Positions 1 through 13,200 of a stretch of 64,000 bases of DNA are shown in pieces. A program made the translations under genes and the position numbers. Under the pieces are notes generated by a model. The model did not search any database and was not told where the DNA came from. It saw only the letters and a program-made list of their open reading frames with translations. Position 1 is the stretch's first letter, and every line of letters starts with the position of its first letter. This DNA comes from Lutjanus erythropterus (lineage: Eukaryota; Chordata; Actinopteri; Lutjaniformes; Lutjanidae): assembly GCA_020091685.1 (NCBI GenBank), contig CM034603.1:31109696-31173695 (forward strand). Direction: 5' to 3'.

Positions 1-3000
1 CCCACCTACCAACGTTCAAGCCAGTGTGGTGTGTGAAGAACTTAAAGCGACAGTCTCCTGGCAGCAGAGCGCCCTCGCCGTGGGTTATGTTGCCTACTTT
101 GACAACCAGAATGGACACAGCACTTCCTGTGTTGGCGCAGACACAGATACCCAGTGTGTTGTCTCAGGACTGACATGTGGCACGGCGTACAACGTCTGGG
201 TGAAGGCGCTGGGGCAGCAGTACAACAGCTCTGACAGCGCAGTGGTCTCTATTACATCAGGTAAAGACAAACAGCACTTAATACGTGTCACATACATCAA
301 CAAAGTTTATTGTGAGGGAAATATGAGCAACTTTTGGGGGACTTTTGAAGTTTGTAGGTCTGAATGAGTCATATTCTTCTTAACCCCCACAGGTCCTTGC
401 CCGGTGAGCAGCATCGAAGCCATGATGGACTGCGAGGCCGACTCCGCTACCGTATCCTGGCAGCCCAGCGTTGGAGCCGTGTCCTATGTTGCTGAGCTCA
501 GAGCTTCGTCAGGCCACACGACCAGGTGCAACACCAGCCACACCAACTGTGAGCTGAGCCCCCTGCAGTGCGGAGAGGCATACAAAGTCGCCGTGACGGC
601 TCTGGGAGATACTTGCAACAACACTGCTGAACTGGCAGAATACCTCATGACAGGTACAGTATGTTCACCTGTGTGTGTTTTTGTAGCTTGTCAGCCTTCG
701 ACCAACCATTTTACAGCCTGTAGACAGCGAGAAGTAGAGCCAAGTCCAGATGAAATTTCAAGAGCACCTAGCTTCAGTAGAAAACATGATTGGATTTTGA
801 TTTCAGACCACAAAAAAGTATTGTTAAATAAGTGCACAGTATAAAAGGCAATGTGATCTAAATGGTTTAAAAAGACATTTTTCATTTCATCTCAACTTTA
901 TCGTAACTGCTTTGTCCCTCCAGAGCCGTGTGTCCCCACAAGTCTCGCCGTCAACTACAACGTGAGCACTGCTCAGGTGACGTGGGGAGCAGCAAGAGGT
1001 GCCATGTCTTACTCTGTCCAGGCTGTGACTGACCAGGGCCTGACGGTCATCTGTAACGCCACCAACAGCACCAACCCCAACTGCTTCCTGAACGGCCTGC
1101 AGTGCAGTCAGATCTACAACGTCACAGTGATGGCACACAACCAGGCCTGCAACAACACTGTGAATTCTGACCCCTACCGCCTCATGACAGGTTCGTCACC
1201 TGATCGGGAAGAAATGCATCAGTATTTCACTACACAGAGGTCTGACTATGTGTGCAGTATTGTTCTTCCCCGTTACTTAAATGTGTGTGTTTTCTTTCAT
1301 ACAGTACCCTGCCCACCCACCAACGTTCAAGCCAGTATGGTGTGTGAACAACTTACTTCAACAGTTTCCTGGCAGCAGAGCGACCTCGCTGTGGGTTACG
1401 TCGCCTACTTCAACAGCCAGAATGGCCACCATGCTTCTTGTGTCGGCACAGACGCAGACACCTTCTGTGTCGTCCCCGGACTGATGTGTGGCACAGTGTA
1501 CAGCGTCTGGGTCAAGGCCTTGGGACAGCAGTACAACAGCTCTGCCAGCACAGTGGTCTCCCTTACATCAGGTAAACACATACCGAGTAAAAATGTCAGG
1601 TTTTTTTATTTGGTTTTACTTTGATTTCAACATCTTTTTATTTGCAAAGAGTGAACAATAGCCAGCACCAATAAGTAAGCATACAACCAAAACCCAAAAC
1701 ACTGAGTTTCATCCCATTCCCATTTGTTTTTTGTGCTCATTCATAAATGTACTCATGTTCCGTCCTCAGCGCCTTGTCTGCCCAGAGAGCTTGAGGTGGA
1801 GGTTGACTGTAACTCTGACGGTGCTGCCGTCGTGTCCTGGAATTCCACTTATGGCACAGCTAACTTCTCCCTGACAGCCATCGTCAGTGGGTCTCTTCAG
1901 ACTCTGTGTGAAACGCAGCAGAACAGCTGTAATGTGACAGGTTTGAGCTGCGGGGAAACCTACAACCTCAGCCTCACCGCCAGCAACCAGCAATGCAGCC
2001 TCACAGCGCCGATGCACGCTAACCTCACCACACGTGAGTTGACTGTTTAACAGTAAATCCTCACAAGTGGCACCTGTTAGCTAGTGTGGCTTTTGTTTAA
2101 TCAAGATTTAACTCTTCTTCTTCTTCTCAGGTCCTTGTCCTCCTCGGCGTGTGGCTGTCGACCTGCAGTGTGGCTCCCGCACCGCAGTCCTGTCCTGGGA
2201 GGAGAGGTCTGATGTTGAACTGTACAGAGCGAGTGCCATCAAGGCATCAGGAGGGGCGGAGCAGGAGTGTAACTCTACAGGCTCCACCTGTCAGTTTCCT
2301 GGTCTGGACTGTGGAGAGACGTACAACTTTACTGTAATGGCACACGGTCAGGGCTGCTCCAGCCAAGCCAGCAGCACCGTGTTCATCCAAACAGGTACTG
2401 CAGAGGATAAACAGGCTTATTAAAATTAAACTTAGGTATTTTCATTTAATGACTTTATCCTCCATTTCACAGGAAAATATGGTACTTTTTACTCCATTTA
2501 TTTTACACTGACAGCTAAAGTTACTTGACAGATTTACAATTTCACACATGAAAAATCTGATTATTCTATAAAATATGATTCGGTGTTATAAATTAAATTA
2601 CTCAACAGTAAACAAAGTAGTTAAATTTAGTTCCTCCTCTATCAGGCGTAGAGATGAACTGTCCCTTTAACCACCTCGGGTACAAATAGCACTGCTTGCT
2701 ACTGACTGCTGGCAACTAATAGCATCTGCCTTATAAAATAGTTGCAGATGAATTTTGTGTCCATTTATTAATCAATTATTCAACTATTTGTCTCAGCTCT
2801 TGTAGTATTTCTACTTGTACTTAAATAAAGGAAGTGAGTACTTGTGCAACTACTTGCTCCATTCAAGTATTTATCATCTTAATTGTTTTTCTGTCTACTT
2901 TTTTTTTTTGCTCCTCTCAGAGCCCTGCCAGCCTGTGATTGTGTCTGCTCAGGCGCCCTGTAACAGTGCAGAGGTCCAGATCTCCTGGCATCAAGCCGGC

Positions 3001-6000
3001 GGTGTTGTGAATTACTTGGTGACAGCCGCAGGAAGCCTCGGATACGTGGAGAGCCACAACACGACCCAGACCCTCCTGTCGGCTGCTTTACCGTGTGGAC
3101 AGGACTACAACGTCACTGTACGAGGACGAGGCAGCAAGTGTGACAGCATCCCCAGCAGCCCCGCCTTCTTCAAAACCGGTATGATCTCACATCTCACACC
3201 ACATAACACACATTTCTGTGTGTATATTTGACTGTAGTTTCACCTCCATCCTCTCCCCTCAGCTCCCTGCGTCCCTCGCCATGTCACGACCTACGTACAG
3301 TGTCAGTCTGACATGGGCTCAGTCAGCTGGGGGCCCAGCGACGGTGCTGAAACATATGTTGCCGTAGCAACTGGGCTTGACGGCCACACCCACCAGTGTC
3401 TGACCAACAGCACGGGCTGCACCTGGAGTGACCTGCACTGTGGAGAGGAGTACACTGTTGTAGTGAGAGCAAAGGATGGCAACTGCACCAGTCCACCCAG
3501 CAACAGCTCTGTCATCTATATGAGTACGTTACACAGTTTGTTAAGATGGTAACACTTTATTTTACTGGCCTGTAATCTCTGAGTCATTTCTATGAAGTTT
3601 CCTACAAAAATATGTCATGTTGTATCATTCACAAGGGAAATAAATTATTAGTCTTTTGAGGTAGTGCCTTGACATTTTCATATATTTCACCTGTCTAAAA
3701 AGCCATTGATTTCAGAGTGTGACTTATGTTTATATTCAACACAAACTCAGCATCAATTATCTGTGAGCAGTAAGAATATCATTATCTATTTTTTGTTTAA
3801 ATAAACTGTCAAAATTATTTTCAGAGGTGCTGAGATATTGTTTAAACAAAAAAAAAACATTATAAACATTTCTGGCCAAGACTTTTAACCTCTGAGCCTT
3901 GTAAATACAGGTGTTGGCTACACATATGTGATTAAATCATTCATAAATTCATAAATAACTCTATTTGCAAATGGGTGAGCCGTCAGAAGCTGCTTTCTGA
4001 CTCAGTTATAGTTATACAAAATAAATTCACTTTCTAACAATATGTTTCCTTCCAGATCCCTGTGTGCCCCAGAATTTGTCTGCCTCTGTGAACTGCGATA
4101 TGAAGGTCGTTTCTCTGAGCTGGGACGCCAGTAACGGGGCGAAGTCGTACACCGTGTCAGCCGAGGCAGGAAACAAAACAACTGAGCTCAGCACTAATGT
4201 CACCGCAGCTCACTTCTCTGAGTTCACCTGCGGACAAAACTACAGCCTCACAGTGACGCCGAACCACCAGCACTGCCCTGGCACCTCCAGTGCACCAGCC
4301 TCCATACAGACATGTAGGTTATAACACACTTATGACAGGTATTCACATCAACGATAGTTTAAGTTTAACAAAGTTGTACATATAAATTAATTACTAGAAT
4401 ATAATAGATAGAAAAATTAACTTATTGTCTCTCAGGGCCGTGTCCACCCATGGGAGTCTCCACCATGCAGGACTGTCTCTCTGGCATCGTCATGGTAACC
4501 TGGCAGGCCAGTAATGGGTCAGACTACTACACAGCCACCATGCAGACGGACACCGGCATCTCAAGCATGTGCATGTCCGACAGTAATGAGTGCAGCGTCC
4601 CCGGCCTGACCTGTGGGCACAACTTCTCCGTGTCAGTCACCGCCTCCAACCAGCAGTGTAACGTCACCTCCACCCACACCGCCAGTCTGCAGTCAGGTGA
4701 GGTCCACACACGAACATGAAATCTGACCATATGGGATTAAACATGCTGACATCTTCCTCATAACAGATGATTGTTCAATGTTAAACATGTTAAATTCAGT
4801 ATTGTCACATTAACTATTGCTGTGCTTGCATTCTTCATCATGGTTAAGTTTTTTACCCATCATGCTCTTCCTAAATTGTGACTGACCCCTCTTACCATCT
4901 GCCCCCTCCCTGCAGTGCCATGTGTTCCCACTGATGTCTCTGTGGCGATGGACTGTGCCAACAACACTGCCCTCGTGTCCTGGTCTGCCAGTCGGGGTGC
5001 CGTACAGTACTCAGTGACAGCCCACAGTAGCCACGGCAACGTCAGCTGCCAGGCCTCTGACCTCAGCTGTCGCCTCGACAACCTCCTGTGTGGTAGCCGC
5101 TACACAGTTCAGGTGGTGGCCACGGATGATAACTGCTCTAGCATCCCGAGCCAGGCGCTGACATTCAACTCAGGTAAGAGAGTGAATATGGAAACAAATC
5201 TGTCTCACCAGATTTTAACATTTAAACGCAACTCAATTTCTGCACTCATATTTTTTCTTGCATTTGAATTATATATCTGAATTTCTGGCCTGTGAATTCA
5301 ACTAATGCTCATTTTCAGTTTTGTTTTTCAGTATTCTCAAATTCTGAATCAAAAATGTAAAGAAAAAATAAAATATGCAAAAAATCAAATAATATATATT
5401 CAAGTTGAGCAATAATAAAATTATATGTTCTTATTTTATATCTAATATTGTAGAAAATGTTTATAATATATTTATAACTTGACGCTGATAAAACTGTCTC
5501 CGTGTTCACAGCCCCATGCCCGCCTCAGAACGTGAGTGGCGAGGTCAGCTGTTCGTCAAATGACTTGACAGTTTCCTGGGAGGCCATCAGAGAAGCTGAC
5601 CACTTCTTGGTTTCAGTAATCGGAAACAACGGAGGCACCATCGAGTCGTGCAACACCACAAACACTGCATGCGCCATCAGCAACGTGACCTGTGGAAACA
5701 CGTTCAGTGTTCACATCACCTCAGTCAGAGGCTCCTGCCGCAGCCGCCCCAGTCAGACCCACACCGTCCAGTCAGGTATGGAAACTTTAAAAACCGTCCA
5801 TCTTTGGATAAATCCGTCCACCTGGTCACCAATTTAACTTTGATGTTGACTTTCTAGCTCCGTGCCAGCCACAGGGAATCAGAGGCAGCCTCGACTGCGT
5901 GACCAATTCTGCCTGGATATCGTGGAACGCCACTCCAGGGGCGGACAGCTACTTTGTGTCAGCTGTAGGTGGAGAGGACCACACAGCCAACTGCACCACT

Positions 6001-8930
6001 TCCTCCAACACCACCTGTGAGGTGGAAGACCTCGCATGCGGCGTCCTGTATAATTTCAGCGTTACTGCTAAAAACAGCAAGTGTGAGAGTGAGCCTAGTG
6101 CCACCATCGCCTTGCAGACAGGTAACAGAGTTCTGACTTAAAGCAAAATGCTGATAATACTTTGTTTTATGTCCGACCCTGAGTAAAACAGAAATTCACA
6201 CCCGCTGCAGTGTCAGCTGATGAGATCTGTCTCCTCCCCCAGCCCCCTGCTCCCTCGCTGGTATCACAGCGGTGCCTCAGTGCCACAATTCCTCCATCCT
6301 CGTCATGTGGGAGCTGATGGAGGGCGGCGAGGGAAACACTGTGTACACAGCCACAGCAGAAGCCAGCGACCACACCCTCCTATCCTGCAATGACACCGGC
6401 ACTAGCTGCTACCTCCATGGAGCCCGGTGTGACCTCCATTACACCATCATCGTTTCTGCTTCATCAGACCAGTGCAGCAGCATGAGGAGTCCACCGTACA
6501 GAATTAGCATGGGTACACAGATTTCTGATTGTTTTCTGTCATGCATGTAAAATCTTTTCGTATGAGGGGTTCCGAGTCCAATCCAAGTGAACTGCTGCTG
6601 ATTTCCCCTGACTGTCCTCCTCTCTTCACAGAGCCGTGTCCACCCACGAACGTGATGGTCAACACCTCCTGTGAGCACCAGAGTGCCCTGGTGTCCTGGA
6701 GACCCTCTCCTGTTGCTGAAACCTACCACGTTGTCGCTCTGGGTGCAGACGGACACGTGCACACTTGCAACACCACCTCTAGTAACTGCAGCGTACCAGA
6801 GCTCCACTGTGACCAGCAGTACACAGTCTTTGTGACGGCCAGCCACGAGAACTGCTCCAGCAAAGCCAGTCACAATGTCACGGTCAACACAGGTATGTGT
6901 CCTTTAATACAAAAAAGATGGAGGATATCAGTGCGTGCGCATACGTTGACCCAACATGATCAAATAATGTTAGTTTCAGCAGTTTGATCATTGTCTTTCT
7001 GCTCAGGTCCCTGCCAGCCTGATGGTCTGTCAGTTACGTACCACTGCAACAATCAGTCTGCGCTGCTGTCATGGACGCCCAGAGACAACGCTGTGGACTA
7101 CTACGGCTGTGCTCAGGCTGCAAATGGAGACATGCTGTACTGCCGCAGCACAAGTCCCACCTGCAATATCCAGGGTCTTGACTGTGGAACTTCTTACAAT
7201 TTCTCTGTCCAGGCTTCAGACGGGACATGCAACAGCTCCTTCAGTGACCCCCTGCAGAGCGGAGCAGGTACAGGAGCTGCATGTTACTTCTCAATAGCTT
7301 TGTAATGTTTGCAATGAAACTGAACAATACATTAAATCCTCCTTTGTCTCCATAAGCTCCCTGTCCTCCAGACGGTATTGACGTGCAGCTGATGCCGATG
7401 CAGATGGAGATCCAGGTGTTGCACTTTAATTGGACAGAGATCACCTGTAACGGCACAGAGTACCTGCTGCAGTTAACAGGAAGTCTGCTGGGAGACAGCC
7501 AGGCACAGTTCCAGCTCTCCTCCTATTGGACAAGCATAACGTACTTTGAGATTCCTCTCCCCTGCAGTTCAGAATACACTGCTACAATGAAGAGCAGGAA
7601 CGCTGCTGGTACCAGCGACCCGTCTGCCCCTCTCAGTGGAAAGACAGGTAGACTGCCCTCAACATTTTTCTCAACAGTTTTTGGGTATTTTTGGTATTCA
7701 CAGGGAAAATCAGGACATTTGAAACAAAGTTTTCAGATGTTTTAACCAACTCCACCTTCTCCTCTCCACAGCTCCTTGTCCACCATCAGGGGTGGTGTAC
7801 AGTGGTAACAGCTCCTTTGCCACAGTTTCATGGAACGCGTCTGTGTTCGCCACCACGTACACGGTGTACGATAACAGCGTTACACCAAGATCTCAGCTAT
7901 GCAGCACTGCAGGGCTGTCCTGCTCTCTGTCCAGCATTGCTTCCTCTAACCTGGTGATCACAGCCAGCAACGCGTACGGAGAGAGTGAAACCGCAAACGT
8001 CATGCATGGTAGGAACTGATGTGCATAGAGAGGCTGCTGTAGAAAGAAACCTGACACATTTTACTATTTTTTTAAAACAAATTCATTGATCTAAGCTTTT
8101 TCTCTTTAGTGACACAAGGACGCAGGAGAAGAGATGTCAGTGAACAAAAGCAAGAGAATGGTGAGTTTGTATTTGTTAGAACAGATATTACAAAAATGAT
8201 GGCAGCAAAATATTAAACAATTCTTAATTTTCATTATTTCTTATTTTAACCACTTGTAACTAATTTTTAAGGACATTTATATAATGAAATCTGTTTTTTT
8301 AAAGGGTTAAAGGACTTTTGTCAGGGACATTTTATAATCCAGGTCTTTAATGATGTTTTTAATTAGCTAATATTTTAAAGCTAAATTACTTAAATATATT
8401 AGCTTTCATGCAATCTCGTTCATTCTTTGTTTAGCCTATTGGACAAGTCTTAAAGATGCAATATGTAAGAAATTTAATTAGCAACATTCATTGAAATTAA
8501 ATAAAAGTTTTGATATGATCTCAAAGACATTTATGTAATTAGTGCTGCAGGGATGATGTATTTTTGTAGGCTGACCTAGAAGTTAGCATCGCTGTGCTTC
8601 CCTCCACAAAAAAAAGCAATGCCAGGATCTAATACAAAACTGTTCTTTTCCCAAACAGGAGGCCTCTCAGCTCCCGTGTTGAACGTCTCACAACCGATAC
8701 CAACAGTGATTTTCCTTGAGTGGTCTCAAGTAGATGCTGCGTCCCATTACAACCTGGTCAAGAGCAAGCAGGGCAGCTCCGGTGAACGCGAGGAGCTGAC
8801 GGTGTACGGAGAGAGCACCATTATCACCGATCTGAGCCCGGACTCGACCTACTGTTTCACCGTGGAGGCCAGGGACTCGACCACGAGTGGACCAGAGTCT
8901 GAGCCTGTCTGTGTGCAGACAGGACAGTAG
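1..8930 (+). CDS. fndc7: FNDC7-like secreted protein with 19 visible FN3 modules (5' end outside window)
   Basis: Coding exons: <1-260, 393-653, 924-1190, 1305-1571, 1770-2033, 2131-2394, 2921-3178, 3263-3523, 4056-4313, 4436-4696, 4916-5173, 5512-5775, 5858-6121, 6243-6512, 6632-6892, 7007-7267, 7357-7647, 7772-8008, 8110-8160, 8659-8930 (stop TAG). The visible part encodes 1682 residues. Exons 1-18 each carry one fibronectin type III-like module of about 87 residues: an N-terminal P-C-x-P, a central V-S-W, an L-x-C-G-x-x-Y motif and about four cysteines, with many N-glycosylation sequons. Exon 19 is a short basic linker. Exon 20 is a more canonical FN3 that lacks the cysteine pattern. All introns are phase 1. 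There is no C-terminal membrane helix, so a secreted product is likely; the signal peptide would lie to the left. The cysteine-patterned FN3 array and the neighbour prpf38b point to FNDC7. As I recall, human FNDC7 is about 730 residues with nine FN3 domains, so this copy is expanded, or is one of the fish FNDC7-related genes. Its ligand and role are unknown. Confidence 0.85.
8110..8160 (+). other. 51-bp linker exon encoding a tetra-arginine motif
   Basis: This small phase 1-1 exon sits between the cysteine-patterned FN3 array and the final FN3 exon. It encodes V-T-Q-G-R-R-R-R-D-V-S-E followed by a Gln/Lys/Glu/Asn stretch. R-R-R-R before an acidic residue fits the R-x-(K/R)-R consensus of furin-type proprotein convertases in a secretory protein. 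Cleavage is an inference. It would detach the last FN3 module of roughly 95 residues. Confidence 0.6.
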
Positions 8931-9417
8931 AAAAACAAAGCTCGGGGTGCGCACACATCTCCTGATTCAAATGTGATGGTCTTACTGTCAGAGTGGCAGC
9001 ACTTTTGATATTTAAGACACTTTTCCAGTTACTCGTAAGACACTACAATAACTTTAGATCTGGAAGAACATGGGATTAGTGTGGGTTGTTCTGACATTTA
9101 CACTTCAGCTCACTTAGCATGAGTTACACAACTGGTTTACACAAGACGTCTTCCAAGTGAGTCTTTGCCCAAGGATGTTTACATTCCTCCATTCTGTTCT
9201 ACAGTGAGGTTCATCTTTTATCTGCTGTTGGTTGTGGTTATATATTTTATTTCTTGGACTTTGTTCCTTCTGCTTTTTATATTTTATTCACTTTTGTAAA
9301 TTATGTTTTAGCCATCATTAAAGGTAATATATCAGGAAGTGTTTCACATGTTCAGAGTATTTTACTTTGCCATTTCTGAATGTATATTTAATATGGAAAT
9401 TATTTTCAGACTATTCT

Positions 9418-9423
9418 AATAAA
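9418..9423 (+). terminator. Polyadenylation signal of the FNDC7-like gene
   Basis: AATAAA lies about 490 bases after the stop codon at 8928-8930 and is the first canonical signal downstream, so the 3' UTR probably ends near 9440. The opposing prpf38b transcript probably ends near 9525, leaving fewer than 100 bases between the two convergent 3' ends. Confidence 0.65.
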
Positions 9424-9539
9424 ACTATCAAAAATAGTCTGCATTCAGCCTGTTTCAATTACTGTAACATCCTTCAGTTTCTACAATAATCTGTACTTTT
9501 TTTCAAGACAAGAACAACATGAGTTGTCTGTAAAAGTGT

Positions 9540-9545
9540 TTTATT
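9540..9545 (-). terminator. Polyadenylation signal of prpf38b
   Basis: TTTATT on the plus strand reads AATAAA on the minus strand, about 720 bases downstream of the prpf38b stop at 10262-10264. No gene lies between. The 9546-10261 stretch is therefore read as prpf38b 3' UTR. Confidence 0.6.
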
Positions 9546-10261
9546 AGAAAACAAAATGCAACAGAGCAGTAATCCAAACACAGCACAAGCAGGGCTCAGT
9601 GTGTGTGATAAAAATTACCCTTTGCAGACTGTCCTTTCAAGGTTTAAAACATTCTCAGGCTGTCTACACACGATCACAGAGAGAATTGTTGATACACATC
9701 GCCGCAACACAGAAATCTGAACTTCAACCGTCCTCGTGTGACCCTTCAAAGTATGTTTAATCAGAATACAACTGACAGAGATTAAATATGAAGAAATCCC
9801 AAACATACACGTTGTAATACTAGTCAAATTTAAAAAATAAGTGTTTGGGCCTTTGTACAGCCTGAAAACAACAGTTATTCTTTATAAATTACATAAATTA
9901 TGTGAAGATAGTGTTGAGCTGAGCAACCTTTACAACTCAGACCACTTGTCGTGTGTAGACAGCCTCCGAAACATTATGTACAAACCCACACCTGGGGCAA
10001 ATGAATGAATCATAGAAAATTAAAATGCCACTTTCGCTTTTTAAATTTCAAGTGAACACTAACAACGGTCTAACGGGGAGTGAAAAAAAAAGGCAGAAAA
10101 ACATAAAACATAAAGCAACATTACATTGGCCAAAGACAACACCTCCAGATGTCCTGTTTGTGTGCTGACATTCCTTCTCTTTAGCACGAGGGACAGAGCT
10201 GACAACTGGTAGAAAAAAGGAAGAAAAAACACAGGAGAAGTAATATTGCTGGAGGCGACAT

Positions 10262-13200
10262 TTACTCAGTGCTCTGACTCCTTCTGCGTTCACTATGTTT
10301 ACTATGGTCATTGCTGGACTCTCGCTGATGATGGCTCCTGTCTCTGCTGCGACTACGTCTGTGAGAACGCTGCTCTCCGTCTCTCTCCCGCTCTCTATCT
10401 CTGCTGTGGCTGCGATCTCTTTTCCTGCTCTTCTCCTCTGCCCCGCTCTTGTGCCTCCTCTCCCTGCTTCGGCTCCGGCTCGACCTCTTGGCCTTTCTCT
10501 CGTCTCTGTGCCTGTCCCTGTCGTCTTTATGCCTCCTGTCGTCAGTCTCCCCCCTGCTCTTTTTATCCCTGGACCTGTCCCTCTCAGTGCCTCTATCTTT
10601 GTGGTGCTCCCTGTCCTTCCTCCTGCTCCTGTCGTCCCCGCCGTCTCTTTCTTTGTCTCTACGTTCGCTCTTTCTGTCTCGGCTGCCGCTGCGACTTCTT
10701 CTACGTTCTCGTCTGTCTTGGTTCCTGTCTGCGCTGCGGGAACGCCGCCTCTCCCTGTCCCCTCTGTCCCCCCGATCCCCTCTGTCCCTATCCCGGTCCC
10801 TGCCCTCCCTCTCCTTCCTCTGGCGGTCGCGCTCCCTCTCCAGCTCCCGGTCAAAGCTGGGGCCGTGGCGGTCTCTGTCGCGGTGGTGGCTCCTGCTCCT
10901 TGATCGTTTGGGTGATCTCCGGGGGCTTGGTGTCCGCCTGGGTGTCCTGCACAGATAGGCACCTTTAGCTTCAAGTGATTCAACTCTCTGATTTAATAAA
11001 TTCAGAATTACAAGCCTGATTTCAAAGTTGGGACCCTATAAAACGTAAATAAAAACAGAGTGCAATGATTTGCATTCATGGACTAACACTGGTCTGCCAT
11101 GACCTTTGACTCCTCAAGCGACACGGCATTAAAAACCGACATGATTATGTAAAGGATATTGCAGGAGTTCTGGAAACTGTTGTGAGTAAACACAGTTTGT
11201 TACTGTGTATGCAATACAAGTTAAGACTCTGCCACGCAAAGTGAAAGCCATACATCAACAACATCCACAAACACTGGAGACTTCTCTGAGCCTGAGTTTA
11301 TCTGGGATGGAGTGACGGAAAGTGTAAAAGTGTGCTGTGGACTGTTGAGTCCATATTTCATAGATGCTGTGTCGTCTGAATATGGGCTGAATATGAGAAG
11401 GACCATCCAGACTTTGACCAGTGCAAAGTTCAAAAGCCAGCATTTATGATGGTATGGGGGTATGTAGTACCCTTGGCATGCTTAACTGTCACGTCTGTGA
11501 AGGTACCATTGATGCTGAAAGGTACATAAAGGTTTTGGAGCAACATATACTTCCATCCAAATGACATCTTTTTCAGAGACCCCCCTGCTTATTTCAGCAA
11601 GACAATACCAAGACACATTCTGCAACTAAAACGATTAGTGTCCTCAGTTACCAAACACTTACTGAGCGTTGTTAAAAGAAAAGGTGATGTAACACAGCGG
11701 TACTTTTTTCAAACACGTTGTATATTTACAAAAGTTTAATAAAGCTCATCAGTTTGAACATTAAATATCTTGTCTTTGTCTATACTCAATTAAATACAGG
11801 TCGAAAAGGATTGGCAAATCACTGCAATCTGTTTTTATTTACGTTTTACACAGCACCCCAACTTTTTGGGGGTTGGGTTTGGTGGATTTTGTAGAATTTA
11901 TCAATAACTGTTGCCTAATTTACTCAGGGTCAGTTGTTTGAGTGGAACAGCTAAAACAAAATCAAACAAATTCAAAAAAATAAGTCTGCACCAAATAGTT
12001 TGAAAAGTTTGTGTTACCTGGAGCGGCGTCGTTCCCCTTGCCTCCCTGCCTCTGCTCCTGCTGCTTCCTCCTCCTGCGCCTCCTTCTGAGCGACCTTCCG
12101 AGGCCTAGCCTTCATCTGCTGGTCAATGTTCTTCTGCACAGGCACTGGGATACGGGGGAACAGAGTGGAGAACCACTCCAGTTTGGTCAGGAAGGAGCGC
12201 AGCATTTCTCCAATGGTCATCACACAGCCGCCTCCTGCCTTCACATCAAGCTCCTAAAAGCAAACGGTGGAAAACAGCCATATAAAAACTCAATTAGCAC
12301 ACATGGACAGGACAAAGATAAATCTGATTGCTTTTTTTTTTTTCAATCTTGCCTCAAATCAAAAAGCAATTTGTGATGACCAAGTACTGAACCTTCACCT
12401 CTGTTCATCTAGCTTAATCTCTCAAACAAATGTGTCTGGCTTTACTTTGAATGTTACAAATAGAGGAAAAAAAACTTAAAATATAACAGAACGTTTGCCT
12501 CAACTAAGCTGTCTGGCAGTTCCTGGAGTCTGTGTTTACAATGTGAGCTTTAATAATCAAGCAAATCTTATATTTGTAAAGTCCACCCTCCTTCCCTTCA
12601 CATTGTCTCTTACAACATCATCTTCCAAAAATGGTTACATCTCATGTTGACAGGGCAGAAATGAAGGGAAGGGAGAGCAGTATCTGAAAACAGAGACACA
12701 TGTGAGCCAAAGGGACAAAGAGGGAGAAGCCTTGGCTTCTTTCTTAAGTGTCCCAAAAGCACAATGGAATCATAGCAGCATAAAAATTGCCCACAGTGTA
12801 AGCACAGACTGGAGCAGGTAGTTAAGAGCACACCAGTTGAAGAGTTAACTTTATATGGTAGAGAACAGCCGCTTTGCACTCACACACGCAAACCAACAGT
12901 GCTGAGATACAATATCCAATTCACCTGCTGCACAATGGGCATCTAAAGAAAAAAACAGGGGAATTAACCAGTTGGGTAGGATTTCATATGATCAGTTCAA
13001 ATATAATGCAACAGAACATCAAAGGAGGCCTGGTTGCACAGTCTGGGATCAAATTATATTTTAATTAAATATGGAGAAAACACAATAGATTTATGCATCA
13101 GTTTACATGTGTTATATTATTTCTGTTTTTCTGTTTGAGTGTGAATCTCCATGAATGTTCAAATGGCTATTTATCCCAGATTTAGTTTGTGCAACAAGTC

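Noticed and set aside
10048-10983. A 311-codon minus-strand open frame and long plus-strand frames over 10246-10968
   Set aside because: These are shadow frames across the low-complexity RS-domain exon of prpf38b. The frame that continues the PRP38 domain through consensus splice sites gives the Arg/Ser/Asp/Glu tail; the others give Thr/Gly/Ala-rich or Leu/Ser/Pro-rich junk.
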